From Pterois miles (taxonomy: Eukaryota > Chordata > Actinopteri > Perciformes > Scorpaenidae), in the NCBI GenBank assembly GCA_947000775.1, contig CAMQGK010000299.1:16806001-16870000 (forward strand): a stretch of 64,000 nt of DNA, in the 5' to 3' direction. The position numbers and the translations under genes are program-made. The notes under the pieces are model-generated. The model was not told the origin of the DNA, ran no database searches, and worked only from the letters and a program-made list of their open reading frames with translations. Positions 35,670 to 49,329 of the stretch are shown one piece after another. The stretch's first letter is position 1, and every line of letters starts with the position of its first letter.

Positions 35670-38390
35670 TATTTTCTGTTCTGGTTGCATTAATTTCACC
35701 ATCATGTTAGCCATTCTGGTGTTTACCAATATGTCAGCTGTCACGTTTTATAAATTTTCCAATGGCACAATTGTACGTTAATGCAAAACCCAATAAAAAA
35801 AGTTTTTAAAAAAGGGACATTTTAATTCCCTTTTATTTGAAACCTGAAACAAACCGGAAACCAAATCCAGTTAGAGTTGAAGCTTATCCTTCCTCAGAGT
35901 CATCAGCGAATGTGAATGAAAGCAGGAACTTCAGCTATAAACATTTCCGTGCTGCAAGCTGCACATGGCTGAAATAAATGGCACTTCATCACACGGGGCC
36001 CGGCGCTGTTATTGATGAGATTTCGGAAACAAGCATCCTGGATTCCTTCAAGTAAGCGGCAGAGAGGGACCTATAACCTGCTGCAACACATAATCCCTCC
36101 ATGTTACTGCAGCTACTTCCTGACACTCGCTTCCCCCTCGTGAACACTGTACCTGGTATTTTTCTGACGCCCTGGATGTGGACTAGCTGTAGGCTTTTCA
36201 TTTCAGTGACACAAACATGTAGCTATCTGTCTGTTCTAAGCTTTAACAGTAATAAAATGGCTGCTTTCTTATTAAAATCCTCGACTTGTGATAGTTTGAA
36301 CGGAGCCGGAGGAGGGAGGAGGCCCCTGAGGGACCCCACAGCTGCTCTGTAGTAATTGCTTGTGCGAGCGACCGTGGAGACACGACGGGCGCAGAAGAGA
36401 CTTTGAGTCGCGATGCTGTGTGACAACGAGTCATCCCTGGTGTGTCGATCCAGTCGTGTGAAACATAAAATAGTATTTGCCTCAACACTTGGAGGCTCTT
36501 TTCTCTCTCTGTCAACTTATTCCCGCTCTTGATGTCATTTCCCCTCTGACTCTCCTGCTTTCTCCCGCCGGTGCTCTAAACGGAGAGTTTGAACAGAGGT
36601 TTGCCTCCATCTAGTGGTCACAATGTGCAGCAGACAAATACTGTTTGTGGTCTAAAGATAATTTTCCTCAAGCATCCTGTTGACACTTTAAGTCCACTTT
36701 TATTATACTTTTACTTATATAGTGTAGCAGACAAACTTGTATATGGAAGGTATTGTGCATTTTATGACAAAAACAAACTTTTCTCCAGTGTTTCAACAGA
36801 CAGTGATGTTTATTTTCAGACTAGGAAGCTATTCAGATTTGACCTCTGTCAAATTTCTCAGTTTGTTTACAGGAATAAAGGTAGTAAACATCAAATATGT
36901 TTTATTTCCACGATCTTACACATAGATTAAAAGATCTGGGTAGCAGATGACCACAACCAAAAAAGCAATTTAGGCAAAGATATAGGTGATTATAATGGAG
37001 AGTGATGGGACAATGCTGAGGTCAGTGACCTTGAGAGGTCAACAGAGGTCAGATATAAATTGCCTCCATGTCTGAAAGAAAACCTTGGGATATGTAGATT
37101 ATACGCTGAAACAACTTAGTCATAATATCATAAAATGAGGTTGTGCATAAAGCATGACGAGCTTGTATAGTTTAATGCATAGATAAGATAAGATAAGATA
37201 AGATGAACCTTTATAAATCCCTGGAGGGTAATTCGGTACCAGTTTCGGTATTCGGTAACATTAGATTTCAAAGGCTAAGTGAAGCAATATTAATCCGCCA
37301 TTGAAAATAGGTCCACACAAATGCACTTAGTCTCACTCACATAACCAGACCAGATCTAGGTCTATAGGTCAAGGTCTATATGATTCTGCTAGAAACACTC
37401 TGGCCTGTTTGTATTTCTTTAAATGGACCTACATTGATATAGCCGTTTTCTAGTCTTCTCCCCACTCGAAGCATTTTACACTGCATGTCAGCGTTCACCC
37501 GTTCACACTCATTCATACACTGATAGCAGAGGCTGTCCTGCAAGGTGCCAACCTTGGATCTAATCAATGACACAGCCTTCGGGAGCAATTTGGGGTTCAG
37601 TATCTTGCCAAAGATACAATCAGATGGAAATGCCAACGTAACAAACAAAGTTAGAAGCTATGTTCGCCTACCTTCCTCCATATTGGACTCTGCTTCTTCG
37701 TCTCCTCAAAGGTCAGCAGTCAAGGTTGATCATCGGCGTAAATCCCCGTATCAAGATGAACCATATGTGGAGCATTTCACCTCCTCTGATTGCATAGACT
37801 CCATCGCAGTTAATAAAAATTTGCTGATAAATTTCACCATTTTACATCCTGGTTTATCCAAAACTTAGAGACTGAACACTCACTTTGGTGTTTTCAGTTC
37901 TTCTGGCTGATCAGACCTCTGCTCAGGTTGAAGACGAGAGTTTACTAGGTCATAAACCTTCATCTACCAGTCAGAGAGGTGGTAGAGGTGTGATTTGTCT
38001 TAAACAGGTGGTAACAAAATTAACAGGAGACTCAGGAAGATGTCGATCAGTCAGTCTGTACACGGTCCTGAGGTCTTATCAGAGTAACGAGAACACCTGT
38101 GAGGCTGGTCCATGCACACCTGTCCCTCCTTAAGCCCCTCCCCTCTGTTCCCTGCTGCTGGAGACCAGCTGGTTCACCTGGTACAAACACTGAGGTCAAG
38201 GGTCAAAGTGAAAATGACTTTTTATTCAGATATGTTCACACTGTAAACCTGCTCCAGAAAATGTGATTCAGTTATATTTATTAGTTTCCCTCTCTCACCT
38301 TTAAACTACTTTCACCCTGTTGTTTTGCTTTAGCTTTAAGCCTTTCATTGGTAATTATACAGCATATGATGTAAAAATATTGACTTATAT
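35670..38390. other. Non-coding, nothing recognised; short (GATAA)n
   Basis: No gene recognised. A (GATAA)5 run at 37,180-37,204 is followed by GAACCTTTATAAATCCCTGG, again resembling a reversed SINE/LINE tail. Open frames at 36,223-36,930 and 37,376-37,868 show no family resemblance. Confidence 0.45.
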
Positions 38391-38391
38391 T

Positions 38392-38560
38392 TAGGGCTGT
38401 ACAATTCATCGAATATTAATTGCGATGACAGTTTTGGCTTCCAACAATTAGGTGAACATAATCACTTGCGATATTGACATTTAAAATAAAAGCTCAGCTG
38501 CATAAATCAAATAAACTAACAAATAACAAAAATTTAAAAAAATACAAATTAAATACAAAT
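38392..38560 (+). mobile_element. Likely hAT-type MITE left end
   Basis: TTAGGGCTGTACAATTCATC followed by AATTGCGATGACAG and ATCACTTGCGATATTG resembles a common teleost element whose ends read TAGGGCTG. The right end was not found; the 55-bp VNTR begins 200 bp further on. Confidence 0.4.
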
Positions 38561-38762
38561 ATATATATAAAAAATAATAAAAACTCCTGAACTAACAACA
38601 AGCTGGCATTCTTTTATCTAACAGTGGCAGCCTGAGAAAAACTTGTCCTGACTTGACTTGTTTGTCAGACAATCAATATCGTTAATCTGAGCAGACACAC
38701 AGCTGACAACCTGCTAAACTAAACTAAATGTGAGACTTTTACAGTGGCTGCAACACTACACA

Positions 38763-39230
38763 CAGCACCGTGGCTGCTACAGTAACTCTCCTGACGGTGA
38801 ACTGGGGACAGTGAACGCAGCACCGTGGCTGCTACAGTAACTCTCCTGACGGTGAACTGGGGACAGTGAACGCAGCACCGTGGCTGCTACAGTAACTCTC
38901 CTGATGGTGAACTGGGGACAGTGAACGCAGCACCGTGGCTGCTACAGTAACTCTCCTGACGGTGAACTGGGGACAGTGAACGCAGCACCGTGGCTGCTAC
39001 AGTAACTCTCCTGACGGTGAACTGGGGACAGTGAACGCAGCACCGTGGCTGCTACAGTAACTCTCCTGACGGTGAACTGGGGACAGTGAACGCAGCACCG
39101 TGGCTGCTACAGTAACTCTCCTGACGGTGAACTGGGGACAGTGAACGCAGCACCGTGGCTGCTACAGTAACTCTCCTGACGGTGAACTGGGGACAGTGAA
39201 CGCAGCACCGTGGCTGCTACAGTAACTCTC
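38763..39230 (+). repeat. 55-bp VNTR, eight full copies plus partial
   Basis: Units start CAGCACCGTGGCTGCTACAG at 38763, 38818, 38873, 38928, 38983, 39038, 39093 and 39148, with a partial unit at 39203. They are virtually identical; one unit has GATGGTGAAC in place of GACGGTGAAC. Confidence 0.97.
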
Positions 39231-39575
39231 AGACTCAGTTGTCTGTTGTGCTCATATACTGCAGCTGGTGCGCATGCGAGGCACAAGTCTTGATGATTAA
39301 CGGTTAATAATCGGTTAAGGAGGGTCTATTATCGGTTTTCTTCTAGGAGATTCTCTGTGAATAAGGACCAGTTTTATTTTGATGCAAATATTTGAACATT
39401 AGCAGGAATGTAGCACAATACGCAAGTGAAAGCAGTCTGTTTATTTACACATTAAAGAGTAGTAAAAAAAATATGTATTGTTCTTAATATCTAAGAATAA
39501 TCATGATAAATTATTGCAATCTGAATATTGATCAAAATAAATAATAAATACAGTATGGCTCAAAACAGACCTGTT

Positions 39576-39577
<2 letters not shown>

Positions 39578-39610
<33 letters not shown>
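39578..39610 (+). repeat. (CA)n microsatellite
   Basis: Pure CA dinucleotide run of about 33 bp. Confidence 0.95.
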
Positions 39611-39612
<2 letters not shown>

Positions 39613-39925
39613 TATACATACACTAATGGATTGATATTGATCTCGTACATCTCGATTGTCAAAATAAGAAGCCACTCGTGATAAGATGTTAATACCTCAG
39701 CCATTTATTTCTTAAACATAAGAAAGAAGGGACTTCTCCAAGGTAAGAAAAATAACATCGCAATTTAAAATCAAGTGCACTTCAACAACGTCTCATCCTG
39801 TAAGGGAGCGTCCCTTCCTACTGCGTGAAGTGAGAGACACAAACTGAAAAACAATCTAAAGAATCGATCTTTACTGTAAGGCTTCGGGTGGGGTGCTGTG
39901 TTCGTCGACATGTCAGTGGCGGTGA

Positions 39926-39970
39926 CAAATATATACTGTATATATACATATATATATGTACAGTATATAA
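39926..39970. repeat. AT-rich palindrome
   Basis: TATATACTGTATATATACAT then ATATATATGTACAGTATATA forms an imperfect inverted repeat able to fold into a hairpin. Confidence 0.6.
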
Positions 39971-42900
39971 GTGGATACACCCATAATAAACAGCCAATCC
40001 AACATCATAACAATGTCCTCCACGACATCTGTACACCAACAGAAATGTGATAAGAGTGTAATGGACTCCAGGAGGAGTCAGGCAGTGGGCTCATTTGTGC
40101 TAAAACTCCTGCTGTAAGCCGTTTACCAGAATGGGAGCAAGAAGGAGAGGAAGGAAAGATGGCAGGGCTGCACTTTACCTGGGCCAAACGGTACTTGTAA
40201 GTTATTTCCGGTGTTTGTTTGAACGCTGGCAGGAGCGCCAGACGGATGGAGTTTACTGCATCGTGGGCAATTTCAGCCAGATGAGTTTCCATGATGTCAG
40301 ATATCGACTGTCAGTCACGGAGGGTTTAAACATCTCAGGTTTACTTGGCTCAGATACGCCACACGGGACGTTTCAAGTCAATTTAATGTACTTTTCTGTA
40401 ATGAAAAAAACAACAAAACTACCTGCCGCTTTTAATGATTTCCACTCCGGTGACTCGTACAGTTTTCAACAAGCACCATGAATGAACTACAATTACCGCC
40501 CGGTCCAGGTGCCATTAAAGGTGACTCATCCAAAAACAACACGGATAGTGACGTACTGTGTTTAGCTTGATGGTGAAGTCGACAGAAGTAGGTCACAATC
40601 ACTCTTTCATGATTTCCTACTGTACAAAAAAAGCCTTCTTTATTAGCAGAGATAAAAAAACTTATAATCACCTTGCATCCTTGTAACAGGACAAATCCAA
40701 AGAAAAATTCACAAAACTTTGAGGAGAAAAGAAGTCATCTGCAATTTCAACTCACACAGATCCAATATCAAACAATGTCCGATGTATATAGACGGGTTTC
40801 TTGTATGCAAACATTACTGGGTGCGTGAGCATTCAGGGGTCGTAGATTCAGATTATCAGCCGTTATGACGTGGATAATATTAGATCAGAAACAATGTGAT
40901 TTGACTTGGGGGACCAGGGTCCGTTTGGTTGGACAATTCACCTATGTATCTCAATTATTTTCTTTTTTTTAGGATTTGGAAATCATGCCAGATTTGATAT
41001 ATTTGCTCAATTTGAGTCTATGTGGAGGTAGAAGGAAGTTACCGCTTTTATTGTTGTAGTCTGAGTAACATCAGATCTGTTGCACATTACATGTCCATTG
41101 TGAATTAAAAAGAAAATACCACTAATTTCTGAGGGAAATAGCTTTATTCTTTGATTTTTGGGTTGCTGGAAAATTGTAATACATAACTATGTATATGACT
41201 ATGACTGTATATATATATTAGACTTCAGGACGTCTCTGCCAACATACATGCTGAAAATCAAACATTACTGTACTAATTTAGAGTTTTTCCAAAGTAAAAG
41301 TCCCTAGAAGTGTATGATTCAACTGTTTCCCGATGGGCTAGTATTAAAAAAGTTAACAAATTGAGTTGTATGTCGGGCAGGTGAACATTAACATTAGAGC
41401 CCTGATGGCTCTCTGTTAAATGGCGCGTTGCTGGTTGCTAGCCAACGTTAGCGGTTAGCCCTCAGTCGAAAGTGTAGCGCCAAAAGTCAGTACAGTATTG
41501 CTGATATGTTTGATTCAAATTTAAACAAACATTACGTTAGCTTCCACGGCTGCTTGTTGTTGTGACCGTGGGGTTCCTCCACGATCTACCAGACTTGACT
41601 ACCAGACCTCCCTTCAAAATGTACCTTTACGGCAGAACGGAGTGAGCTTTTCCCTGCTGTAGTCGCAGAACGTATAAACAATTCAGAGCCGTAACAAAGT
41701 CAGGCATCACTTTTAAGTTTTACAGCACAGTCGCTAAATCTTTAAAAATACTTCACTATGACTGCTATTTAAGACCTAGTTCACCTCCATACTGTCAAGA
41801 AAGTACTAGATATGAAAGACAATAGGAACATCAATATCATCATTGCTGCTATATGACTGATGCTTTGAGTGTTAAGGCCAGACACAAGCTCCAAACACCG
41901 TCTGAATATAGTTTTGTTAGGTTTAAAAGCAAGATAATGCATTTCTTTTGAAATGAAAGTGACGTTAATGAATTTTTAAGACGATTTAAGACATTTTGTG
42001 AGATTTTAAGACATTTTTTGAGGCCTTAAATTTAGGTTATTGGACTTTAGACTTTAAGACTTTTTTGCAAGACCCTGGTGTGCGCCAACCACCCTGTTGT
42101 TCATTCATTCATTCATTCATTCATTTTGTGTGGAGCGTTGACCGCTCGTCATGACCAACCGCTGCTTTGCCAGCGCTGTGACTAGGATGCTTTTTCCTGT
42201 CTCCTGTTTTTTTAGCAAAGACATGTGATTCCCTCGAAATATTAAACATTTTCAGTCCATCTTTTCTGTGGTTGGTGCAGTTTACTGCTCAACAATTCCT
42301 TGTCGTCTCTACTTTGGCGCTTGGCTTTGCTGGACATGGCGTGCTTTCTGCCCCTCGCTGCTCGCGCATCTCCATGACGACGCACAGAAACCCGTCTATA
42401 GTCGGCCGGTTAAGACGGTAAAATGCAGCAATTCACAACTGCTTTAGTGCGTGTTACATACTCAGTATATATAACAATATACATCAATGGCATTTCACAT
42501 TTGACATTCTCGATAATACATGAAGTACTGTACCTGGAGTATAACCCACAAAACGATGCTGGTACCTTGTTGAACAAAACATTACAGGGTTTCACATTAA
42601 GGAAGATTTGACAGAAAACGTGGAACTATTTATGACGCCAAATTATTAATATCTATTAAAAAGATTGGTTGGACAGCAGGTGGCAGTGTTTATCTGTTAC
42701 TCAATGCATAAAAAGAGTGTGAAGCCAGCAGTGTAGCCATCGTAGACGCTTTCTTTGTTTGTTTGTTTGTTCACCCAAAAAAATGTACAATTTTGTAAAT
42801 AGAGGCAGAAAACATCTACCATGGCTAGTTTGGCTCGTGTTTATCAGACTCTTATCTTGGGAGCCAAAAAACTGTCAATGATTTAATCAATAAGCAGGTT

Positions 42901-45900
42901 GGTGTAGGCAGTTGATACTATAACGTACGTACCCTCATCCTGGACCAGTTTACCCCAATAATTCTCAAATTTTAACACATACATCTAAGTAAAACTGTGC
43001 TGAGTTAGTAGTTTGTGAATTCAGAAGGAGGGCAGTATTGTAGAGCAGATGTGAACATTGTATGAGTGAAACCCCAGTCCATGTAAAGCCAATCAGAAAC
43101 ACTGAAAAAACAGTAGGTCACTTGGCACAAGTCAGTCTTGGTGATTAATGTGTTTTGTGTGAGGGTTCTCTAATCTGTTCGGTAACTTCATTGTCGTGTG
43201 GTTTGGGGTTCATGACGAGGTGGAGGGAGAATGCAGAGTGACACATGCATTAAAGTAAGACTTGAAAATGAGCTTCTGGACCTGATTCATCCTGCAACAC
43301 ACAAAACAGGAAGCGGCGTTTGCAGCATGTGTGAAATCAAGTGTGCTGCTTTGCAGATCTGGAACATTTTCAAGTGCATGAGGTGACCGAATCAAACAGG
43401 AACAACCTGTGCACGAACCAGCACGGGAGCCAGAATCAGTGCAACCTTGTGACTTCCCCCCATGGGAGACATCACAACTGCAGTTCGCCCTCATTTCTAA
43501 CTCCCTGTGATGATATTATTCTCTGATTTGTCCTCCAGGCCAATAATGAGTCAGAGGCCGCAGCGACACCTGACATTTCAATGCATGTTTTAAGATTTTA
43601 CTTTAAAAAATGGATTTTATGAGACCAGGTTACTGTGTAAAGATACTGGCTGTATTTATTTACATTTGCAGTACATTTTCCCACTGACCCTACAAATCTC
43701 AGCATTCCCACTATTCAACATATTGTAGTTCTGCATATTTTAAGCTACAGAAACCATTCAAAGTATTCAGCTCTTTAAGGCCAATCTTGCTCACATTCAA
43801 CTTTATTCTACCATTTATACTTTTTAAAATATATGTTTCTTTTACAATATAACTCAACAGAGAAGATCTACAAATCCTCTTAAACCTACTCTTTGTAAAA
43901 TACTACTTCATACCTTCAGACACAGACTTCATTGAAACTATTACACTTACATTCTTTAATTGAATTGTAAATTAAGATCTCCACTTTTATAAAGCATTTA
44001 TAAACAAATTAGCCATCTTTAAAAACCTGAGATATAGTAATATTTTCCTTCTTAATTTAAGTTGCTTGCATTTATCAATAGGCTATTTGTGGCAGTCATG
44101 TCCCCTAGTTACAAAAATTAGGTGTTGCTGGACTAAGTACTTGCACTTTACGCATTTGGTACTACTGGTCAACAGAGTTTTTAGGCTCACAGATTAGTCA
44201 GTCTTTTATTTTGTGAAATCTAAAAGTAATCTAAAAGCAAAATGAAGACTGGCCTAAAACCACAAACCAGTCTTAGGCTGCGGTCGAAAAGTAAAAAAAA
44301 AAATTGCACCCTAATGTCTTTTTCTTAACCACTTTTCTTTGACCTTGATGGGAAAACATGAGGTCAAGGAAAGATGTGACGCTACAGGCTCTGTAATTAT
44401 GATGCGACGGTGGTGGATGTTAATGAGGTGGTGGGTCTGTGGTGGTGAAACTACAATGTTCCAAAGATGGACTACAAACGGCGCCGCTTCCGCCTGTGTT
44501 ATTATCATTACTAAGGTTGGAACTGAAATTAAAAAAAGTAATAGTCTACCAGCCACAAATGTCTATATGATAAATACTGAGTTCATTATTTACGTTATGG
44601 AGAAGGTGTAAAACCACTAAATGTATGTAAATAAATAATAATAATATGCAAGATAAGCATATTGTTTGTTTTCAGATGGTGCATCAATTTAGAAGTTGCA
44701 GCAGCAAGGAATTGTGGGATGTTATTATCTCCTTTCCTTCATAAAGGATGCTCCAGTGTATCCTACGCTATAATAAAGGAAGCATTGAAGCACCTTTCCT
44801 TCACATCTAGCGCTTATCATGGCCGCTACTTATATACTTCCGGGTCATTTCACTCCATTAGGAACCGTCCTAAGAGAAAAAGACTTTCCGACCGCAGCCT
44901 TCGACAAAACAGCATTTGTATTTTGCAGCTAGAAACATTGCATTGAAAAAGTGTGGCTGGAGAATAAATTCATTCTCACACAGAGGAACCCAGATATCAA
45001 TCTCCACTGTCCAGAAAATAAAGAGCAGTAAATGTTCTGCTGCACCAAATGAACGGCTGGCGGGATGAGTGTACCCTGGCACATGATGACGAGGATAATC
45101 CGTATCCATCTTATGCTGCCACCTGCATCTTGCTGTTTATTATGAATAAATCACCATGGAAACTTAAAAACTGTACAAAAACACCAGTAAACACGATGAT
45201 CACATGCCTCAGTATCCCAGCTGGGAAAACGCTGCTATCGCAAGCAAGTTTGCACAATTGTGATAAGAAACATCACAACATTTTACATGTACATTATACT
45301 TGAATATGAATGTACATGTAACCCACTGTGGAACAGAAAGAATGGAGGAGCTATTCTGTGACATACAAATATAACATGATATATAAGGACTTAAGACATA
45401 CTGACGATACCTACACGTTATAGACACATTGCTCATACATTCATATATGTCAACACTTAAATATGTATATACAGTATACATGTATATATTCATATGTATA
45501 CAGATATATCAAAGGAGGAATAAATAGTGCCATTAATGAGGTGAGACAACCTAGTTTCCATTCTCCTCTCTAGTGAGACAACTATCCGCCTGGGTTCGTG
45601 CTAACTCGTTTGTTCAGGAGTAATCGGATGTGTGGGACAAAGTGGCTGAACGACCGACACTCGTCTCTGAGTGATGCTGGTGATCATCCAGCTCCAACTT
45701 TCCATCTCAAACCGCCTGCACTTTGACGGGAATCCGTCTCAGAAACAACTCTCTCTGGGAGTGACCTGTTGCAGGTTTTAAAAACACTCCGTCGCCTCCG
45801 CTAGATTTAGTTTACAGTATTATGCCTAGTAATAGATACTTTCAAAATGTATTGTTGAACTACTGTTGCCTATATGTAACAACTACAGCCTGAATATTCA

Positions 45901-46000
45901 TATTTAGATGTGATTACATTCTATATATCTGATGGGGGTATTGACATATATTGCAATGCTTTACAAACAAAAAGTTGTGATTTGACCCTGTGTGTGTCAG
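39971..46000. other. Gene-free stretch, largely unrecognised
   Basis: No exon or RNA gene was recognised on either strand. An (ATTC)n run lies at 42,100-42,124. A minus-strand frame at 44311-44556 looks signal-peptide-like but starts with GTG and has no known relatives. Confidence 0.4.
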
Positions 46001-46004
46001 GCAT

Positions 46005-46008
<4 letters not shown>

Positions 46009-46064
<56 letters not shown>
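46009..46064 (+). repeat. (AC)n microsatellite
   Basis: Pure AC run of 28 units. Confidence 0.97.
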
Positions 46065-46067
<3 letters not shown>

Positions 46068-46619
46068 GGAGTGAGACATGTTGTGTATGGACCTCTGACA
46101 AACTGTGTTGATGAAACAGCAGTACTGGATACTGACCGAATGGCTGTGTCAGGGAATTGGCAGTGGACAACTCTCTGGCGTGATGACTGGAGCTTTCTGT
46201 TGAAAGAGGTGGTGACATCCTCTCTTGGTTACGGTTACAACTACAGGCCTCTAGTTTGAAGGTGGTAAATCAGCTTTTAACACCCATAACGCCATACTGC
46301 CAGTTTTGGTATGGTGTTGGTAATGTGGGTGGGTAATGAATATTAAAAATATTACAACAACTGACTACAACAAATCTCTTTCCTCTTTCACTAAAGAACC
46401 GCTGGGTACGTCCCAACCCAGTCGCCAGACTAAAATGATGGCATTGTACGCTTCTGCAAACCACGGGATACACTGAATGTGGACGTTTCTGAACTAAAAC
46501 TACATTTCACAACAGCCTTTTATCACGCTTGCCAAAATGCACAATGCCACAAAGTTAATGTTGTGAAAGGTTTAGGAAAAAAAAAAAAATACTTGGTTAA
46601 AGTTAGGAAAAAAAGATCA

Positions 46620-47700
46620 TGGTTTGTGTTAAAATAATAACGTAACAAGGTAACGTAACCACGTAATGTACAAGGTAACATAAAGAGGTAAGGCAACAAA
46701 CTAACTTAACAAGGTAGTATAACAACATAATGTAACAACGTAATGTAACAAGGTACTGTAAAGAGGTAACGCAACAACGTAGCACAACAATGTAATGTAA
46801 CAAGGTAATGCAACAAGGTCATGCAACACTGAAACACAACAACGTAACGCAACAATGTAAGGCAACGTGACAACGGAAAGCAACAACATAAAGCAAAAGT
46901 GTAACTACCATAAAGAAATAACAACTACCCTTAGCAGACTTTAAGCGTTAAGTCACCCTTAGTGGACTTTCACGAAGTATACTACTTATACTATGACATA
47001 GTATATCAAGTAACCGTTATGAAAGTTACAAGGTATAATAATGGATATAACAAGCGAGACAGTCCACTAAGGGCGGGTAGCAAACACAGGACTTTCACCC
47101 AGAAGACTGGTGGTCATGTCCTGCCTGAAACTAAAAGTAAGTAGTTATACTGTGTTGGTATATCATTACATACGCTTACGTTACGTCGTTGCATTACGTT
47201 GTTGCGTTCCGTTGTTGCGTTCCGTTGATGCGTTCCGTTGTTGCGTTCCGTTGTTGCGTTCCGTTGTTGCGTTCCGTTGTTGCGTTCCGTTGTTGCGTTA
47301 CTTTGTTGCGTTACTTTGTTGCATTATGCTGTTGTGCTGTAGGACTTTTAAGTAAATGTTGACTCAATGCTTTTTAAATAATGTTACATTAGAAAGTCTG
47401 CTAAGGACAGTTGCTATTTATTTACACTAGTTACAGTTGTTATGTTATGTTATTACTTTACGTTGTAGCTTTCCATTGAAGAGATCCGTTGTAGCGTTAC
47501 ATTGCTGCATTATGTTGTTGCGTTCTGTTGCTGCCTTCCATTGTTGTGTTAAGTTGCTGCGTTACGTTGTGAACAAACAAAATCAGGAGACTGCTGTTCA
47601 TGTCCCGTATGAGAAACCAAAAATAAATGTTACGGAACTTTATGCTTTTTAATAACATTACATAAGAAAGTCCATAAGGGCGGTTGATGTTTATTTACGT
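46620..47700. repeat. Inverted arrays of 13-bp units (unclassified repeat family)
   Basis: The left arm (46630-46915) is a loose tandem of GTAACAACGTAAT-like units; the right arm (47165-47340 and 47440-47570) has the inverse GTTGTTGCGTTCC, including about eight near-perfect units. The centre holds an exact 13-bp inverted pair CCCTTAGTGGACT (46956-46968) and AGTCCACTAAGGG (47061-47073). CCCTTAGCAGACTT (46928) and AGTCTGCTAAGGACAG (47394) are also inverted. A related module, GGAGACTGCTGTTCATGTCC, lies at 47585. No coding capacity. Confidence 0.75.
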
Positions 47701-49099
47701 ACAGTGTTACGTTAAACTGTTACGGTTGTTTTGTTAGGCTGTTATGTCAGGTTGCTACGTTGACTAAAACAAGATTATATCTGTTCTGTCAAACGCAAGA
47801 CTGAAAAACACCTACTATGTAGACACGTCATACGTCTGTTAAGTCAACGCTCTAGTATTTACTGAAAGTGTTTCCAGCCAGTGTAATACTCATCCTATTA
47901 CCTCTAACACACAAACTGAACCAGCAGATTGTGTATTTATCAAGTGAAAACCTGTTCTTTACATCCAGATAATAGAAGTTGGTGAGTAAAATGTAATTTT
48001 GTCATGCAGTCCGGCTCTACAGAAAATTCAATTGACTTCAAATGAATGTCACTCTTACAACTTCTTGTGCAGGAGGAAATTTAATTTGTAAATAAGCCAC
48101 TTTAGAAATGAAATACTGTAAATTAGCTCATTTGAAGGTTCTTTTTAAGAGGATATTCAGCCCAGTGTTCCCCTCAGATACTGTGTTACTGTACTGCAAA
48201 TGTGACTGAGCTCAATGACAAACTAAAATCCCATTTAGCTCTGACGAACGTCCGTCATATCGGCAGCTAAATGTGGCTGCGACGTGAACAAGTCACGAAG
48301 CAGCTCGTTATTTTTAATGAGCTCGACCTTTGCTGCTGTTGCTGCCAACAACAGACTGACGTGATGCTACCGCTGTCAAACTAGAGGCCGAGGATGCCGA
48401 CTGAAATGCTACACAGAGCTGCATGAGAGTGTGAATCGTTTGTGTTTGTGCATTAAATATCTGCCCTTAGAGGCAAAGGAGGATTTTTTTAAGGATTGAG
48501 AGGGCAAACAAAACTCTGAGGGGCTTTTTCAGTTTTTCATGGAATGTTTGGGATTTTCCTCCATCCATTCACATATCACTTTCTGACTTATTTTCTGCTG
48601 CATCATGTGTGGCCATTAATATTTAAGAGTTCATTTGGAACTTATAGAGTACTCCTGCTGGCGGAGACATCACTGACATTCCCGGCAGTGGAAAACTATG
48701 GAATGATTGTGCTATAATCTTCTATTTAAGGAAATCTTAAAAATCAGGGCAAAGTTTTCACCTTCTGGGGGAATTGAAGGAATGCTTTAAAAGGTGCTGC
48801 TTTCGGGTACGAGCAGCAAAATGTCTGCACATCTGTGTGGTGTAGTTTAAAAAATGAGGGACTATTTGAGATCACACTCTTTGTAGGAGCAGGCGGAGGA
48901 CTGACGGATGTCCTCTTACAGAGCAGCAGTGACAGACGTGAACTGAACATTAAAAATGTGTGTTTGTGTGCATGAGGAATAATTATCTACACAGATAAAT
49001 GCATGTATGTTTGTGTTTCAGAATACCCCTTGGTGTGTCAGATGGGTGCTGGTTTGGTCAGGGTGGGGTCCGTCTCCTGTGATGGGAGGAGCCCTGCTC
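47700..49099. other. dusp3 downstream flank, nothing recognised
   Basis: This stretch follows the dusp3 stop codon on the minus strand and probably includes its 3' UTR. I could not place a polyadenylation signal. No other gene was recognised. Confidence 0.4.
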
Positions 49100-49329
49100 T
49101 CATTTGGTCTTTAGTTTGCCCACCTCCCCGTTCAGCTTGCCCTCCTTCGCCAGCTTCTCATTAAGTTGGCACAGTTGGCGGAGGAAGCCGTCGTTAGGAC
49201 CGATCTCTCTCTTATGCCTCACAGTGGCCACCGCCAGCCGGGCATCCATTTTGTGGCGCAGCATGAGGTAAGCAACGACCATGGTGGGGGAACGGCTGTA
49301 GCCTTCTCTGCAGTGTACGTACACTTTCC
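49100..49329 (-). CDS. dusp3: dusp3 exon 3 (catalytic P-loop and stop)
   Basis: The acceptor is ATCCTCCAG|GGAAAGTGTAC, two bases completing Gly137. The exon carries VYVHCREGYSRSPT, AYLMLRHKMD, REIGPNDGFLRQLCQLNEKL and a 16-residue tail (AKEGKLNGEVGKLKTK), longer than the human one. It ends at TAA/TGA-type stop at 49100-49102. Confidence 0.95.

Noticed and set aside
38763..39230. CRISPR-like regular array
   Set aside because: Units are contiguous 55-bp tandem copies with no unique spacers, and the genome is vertebrate.
44311..44556. Signal-peptide-like minus-strand frame (LLLFLISVPTLVMII)
   Set aside because: Starts at GTG, no ATG nearby, no splice context or family resemblance; hydrophobicity alone is weak evidence.
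46603..46924. Several Leu/Cys/Tyr-rich minus-strand frames
   Set aside because: Translations of the 13-bp repeat array in different phases.
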